Assembly (NCBI GenBank): GCA_017443685.1
Contig: JAFSYD010000036.1
Span: 1 to 8,849 of the forward strand
Direction: 5' to 3'
Source of the DNA: Lachnospiraceae bacterium
GTDB taxonomy: Bacteria; Bacillota; Clostridia; Lachnospirales; Lachnospiraceae
DNA length: 8,849 nucleotides
Below, in pieces: positions 6,998 to 8,849 of the stretch. The notes under the pieces were generated by a model that saw only the letters and a list, made by a program, of their open reading frames with translations, made no database searches and was not told the origin of the DNA. How positions within the stretch are numbered: position 1 is the stretch's first letter; every line of letters begins with the position of its first letter. The position numbers and the translations under genes were made by a program.

Positions 6998-8849
6998 CTA
7001 ACCACAATTTGTACTCCAAAACGAAATTATTTTTTCTTTGATCGAGGATGCGCTCACAACCGGAGGATTGTCCCATTCGCGCGGAAAGGTCTGCCGGTAA
7101 TCGGGAAAGCAGAAACGTTCGTCCAAAAGAGCGATCACACCGACGTCCTCCGTGGTGCGGATCACACGTCCCGCTGCCTGCAGGACCTTGTTCATCCCCG
7201 GGTACAGATAGGCATAGGCAAAGCCCTCGCCGTCCCGCCTTTCAAAGAAATCTGCGATCAGCCCGCGTTCGTGTGTCACCATCGGAAGCCCTACTCCCAT
7301 GATCACCGCGCCGATCAGCCGGTCACCGGTCAGGTCGATCCCTTCGGAAAAGACACCGCCCATCACACAAAAGCCTAAGAGCGTATCCGCGTTCTCTTTG
7401 GAAAAGGCCAGAAGGTATTCCTCGCGCTCCTGCTCTGTCATATTGGGTTTTTGCAAAAGAAGCCTTGTATCCGGCAGTCCGAACGCCTCCACCCTCTCAT
7501 AGATCTCGGATAAAAAGCGGTAGGACGGCCCGAAAACCATATAATTCCCCGGCTTCGCTCCGCAGATCGATTTGACGTAATCGGCATACCGGTCATATTC
7601 CGTCCCGTTCCTGCGCCTGTATCGGCTCGATACATCACGTCCTATGGCAACGAAGCGCTTTTTCTCATCGAACACACTCGTTGCATAGACCGCATAAGGC
7701 TCTTTGTCACGACAAAGCAGGCGTTTGTAATAATTGACCGGAAGCAATGTCGCGGAAAAAAACACACAGGCGCGGGAAAGATCGATCCGCTGCTGTAATT
7801 GCATGGACGGATCCACGCAGAGCAAACGGATATAAAAGCAGCCGTTTTCCATAAAGTCGCAATAGATGCGGTAATTCTCATCGAGCGCCTCTGTAATGTT
7901 TAAGAAATTGCGTACCTGAAAGTAGAATTCGCGGATATCATCCATATGGGGAAGCTCGATATGCTTTTCGAAAAATTTTTCCATTGCGGCAGCAAGACGG
8001 GATGACGCATAAACAAATGCATCAATGTCATTCAGCTGCATACATCCGTCTGTGCGCTTTTTCCATTCCAAAAGGATCTTGTTGCATTTGTTGATCGCCG
8101 ACGGGATACCGCCGTTGTACGTCGTAAAGAGCTTTTTTACCGACAGGAAATCCTCTTTTACAAGACTTGCCGAATACATTTCTCTTGCGCGTTCCACCAG
8201 ATTATGCGCTTCATCCACCAGAAACACATAATTCTCGCCACCGCCCTCGGCGAAGAAACGCTTTAAGTACACGTTCGGATCAAAAACATAATTGTAGTCA
8301 CCGACGATGCAGTCGCACCACGTGGAAAGATCGAGGGAAAGCTCGAAGGGACAGACCATACGCTCGTCGGCAAAGGCAAGGATACTGTCGCGGTCAAAAA
8401 GATTTTCATCCGTAAGCAGATCATAGACCGCGTCATTAATCCGGTCAAAATGCCCTTTGGCGTACGGACAGTCGTCGGGATTGCATTTGCGCTCTTCTAA
8501 CGGGCAGATCTTATCCTTCGCGGTTAAGACCACCGTCTTTGCCTCCAGACCGTTTGATAAAAGCAGGGAAAATGTATCCTTTGCCACAGCCCGGGTGATC
8601 GTCTTGGCTGTCAGATAAAAGATACGGTCACATAGTCCGTCTCCCATGGCTTTTATGGCCGGAAAGATCGTGGAAAGCGTTTTGCCGGTTCCTGTCGGCG
8701 CCTGCAAAAATAAGCGTTTTTTGCGCTTGATCGTAAGATATACGTCACGGCACAGCTTTTCCTGTCCCGGGCGGTACGTAAACGGAAAGCCAAGCGCCAG
8801 AATCGAGTTCTCACGCGTAATGCGCCAATAATAGGAAAAGTCTGCCCAA
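6998..8849 (-). CDS. Fe-S superfamily 2 DNA helicase of XPD/DinG (Rad3) type, N-terminus beyond window
   Basis: This is an ATP-driven DNA helicase of the DEAD_2 / COG1199 group, probably acting in DNA repair or on unusual DNA structures. 616 residues are visible, numbered here from the right edge. A Q-motif-like YRPGQEKLCRDV at 25-36 precedes Walker A QAPTGTGKT (49-57). Four cysteines at 115, 122, 127 and 166 fit the 4Fe-4S cluster of XPD-like helicases. The Walker B box is VDEAH (DEAH 212-215). SAT lies at 365-367, GVFSEGIDL at 498-506 and motif VI QAAGRVIR at 557-564, so both helicase lobes are complete. The frame stays open to base 8849, so the TTG at 8707 just before Walker A is not the start. 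From memory of the family, clostridial relatives often carry an N-terminal PD-(D/E)XK nuclease-like region; that part cannot be seen here. The gene ends with TAG, 85 bases before the purL ATG. Confidence 0.94.
   Translation of the reverse strand, partial: WADFSYYWRITRENSILALGFPFTYRPGQEKLCRDVYLTIKRKKRLFLQAPTGTGKTLSTIFPAIKAMGDGLCDRIFYLTAKTITRAVAKDTFSLLLSNGLEAKTVVLTAKDKICPLEERKCNPDDCPYAKGHFDRINDAVYDLLTDENLFDRDSILAFADERMVCPFELSLDLSTWCDCIVGDYNYVFDPNVYLKRFFAEGGGENYVFLVDEAHNLVERAREMYSASLVKEDFLSVKKLFTTYNGGIPSAINKCNKILLEWKKRTDGCMQLNDIDAFVYASSRLAAAMEKFFEKHIELPHMDDIREFYFQVRNFLNITEALDENYRIYCDFMENGCFYIRLLCVDPSMQLQQRIDLSRACVFFSATLLPVNYYKRLLCRDKEPYAVYATSVFDEKKRFVAIGRDVSSRYRRRNGTEYDRYADYVKSICGAKPGNYMVFGPSYRFLSEIYERVEAFGLPDTRLLLQKPNMTEQEREEYLLAFSKENADTLLGFCVMGGVFSEGIDLTGDRLIGAVIMGVGLPMVTHERGLIADFFERRDGEGFAYAYLYPGMNKVLQAAGRVIRTTEDVGVIALLDERFCFPDYRQTFPREWDNPPVVSASSIKEKIISFWSTNCG

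Noticed and set aside
8705..8707. TTG at 8707 as the helicase start
   Set aside because: It falls immediately before Walker A, and the upstream in-frame codons encode family-like sequence up to the window edge, so it is an internal leucine.

Overview
The window carries four tandem genes, all on the minus strand, so transcription runs from the right edge to the left edge. The order is a partial Fe-S (XPD/DinG-type) superfamily 2 DNA helicase, a large single-chain PurL with a fused glutaminase, a cobalamin-dependent methionine synthase (MetH) without a reactivation domain, and a small DUF2752 membrane protein. The compact tandem layout, AGGAG/AAAGGG-type ribosome binding sites, the ~1270-residue PurL form, the short MetH and the CPGCGMTR-type DUF2752 protein together suggest an anaerobic Firmicute of class Clostridia, most likely Lachnospiraceae-like with moderate GC. 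That placement is inferred from family resemblance, not from a search.

Layout from right to left: 8849-6998 is the helicase, whose N-terminus lies outside the window. 6997-6913 is an 85-nt gap with a possible extended -10 promoter, a small hairpin and the purL ribosome binding site. 6912-3097 is purL. 3096-3016 is an 81-nt gap that can fold into a sizeable imperfect hairpin ahead of the metH ribosome binding site. 3015-562 is metH. 572-144 is the DUF2752 gene, starting at a GTG inside the end of metH. 147/138-1 is a dense cluster of inverted repeats that also keeps one reading frame open to the left edge.

PurL performs the fourth step of de novo purine synthesis. MetH moves the methyl group of 5-methyltetrahydrofolate to homocysteine, releasing tetrahydrofolate, which other purine steps need in formylated form. 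Their adjacency is therefore metabolically sensible, though co-transcription is inferred. The helicase and the DUF2752 protein have no evident link to this chemistry.

Most of the window is ordinary housekeeping sequence. The least explained part is the left 147 bases: a palindrome-rich segment starting almost exactly at the DUF2752 stop, with a 49-codon tryptophan-rich open frame whose ATG overlaps that stop. It looks like a repeated extragenic element or structured RNA rather than a normal gene, and it deserves a genome-wide copy search.
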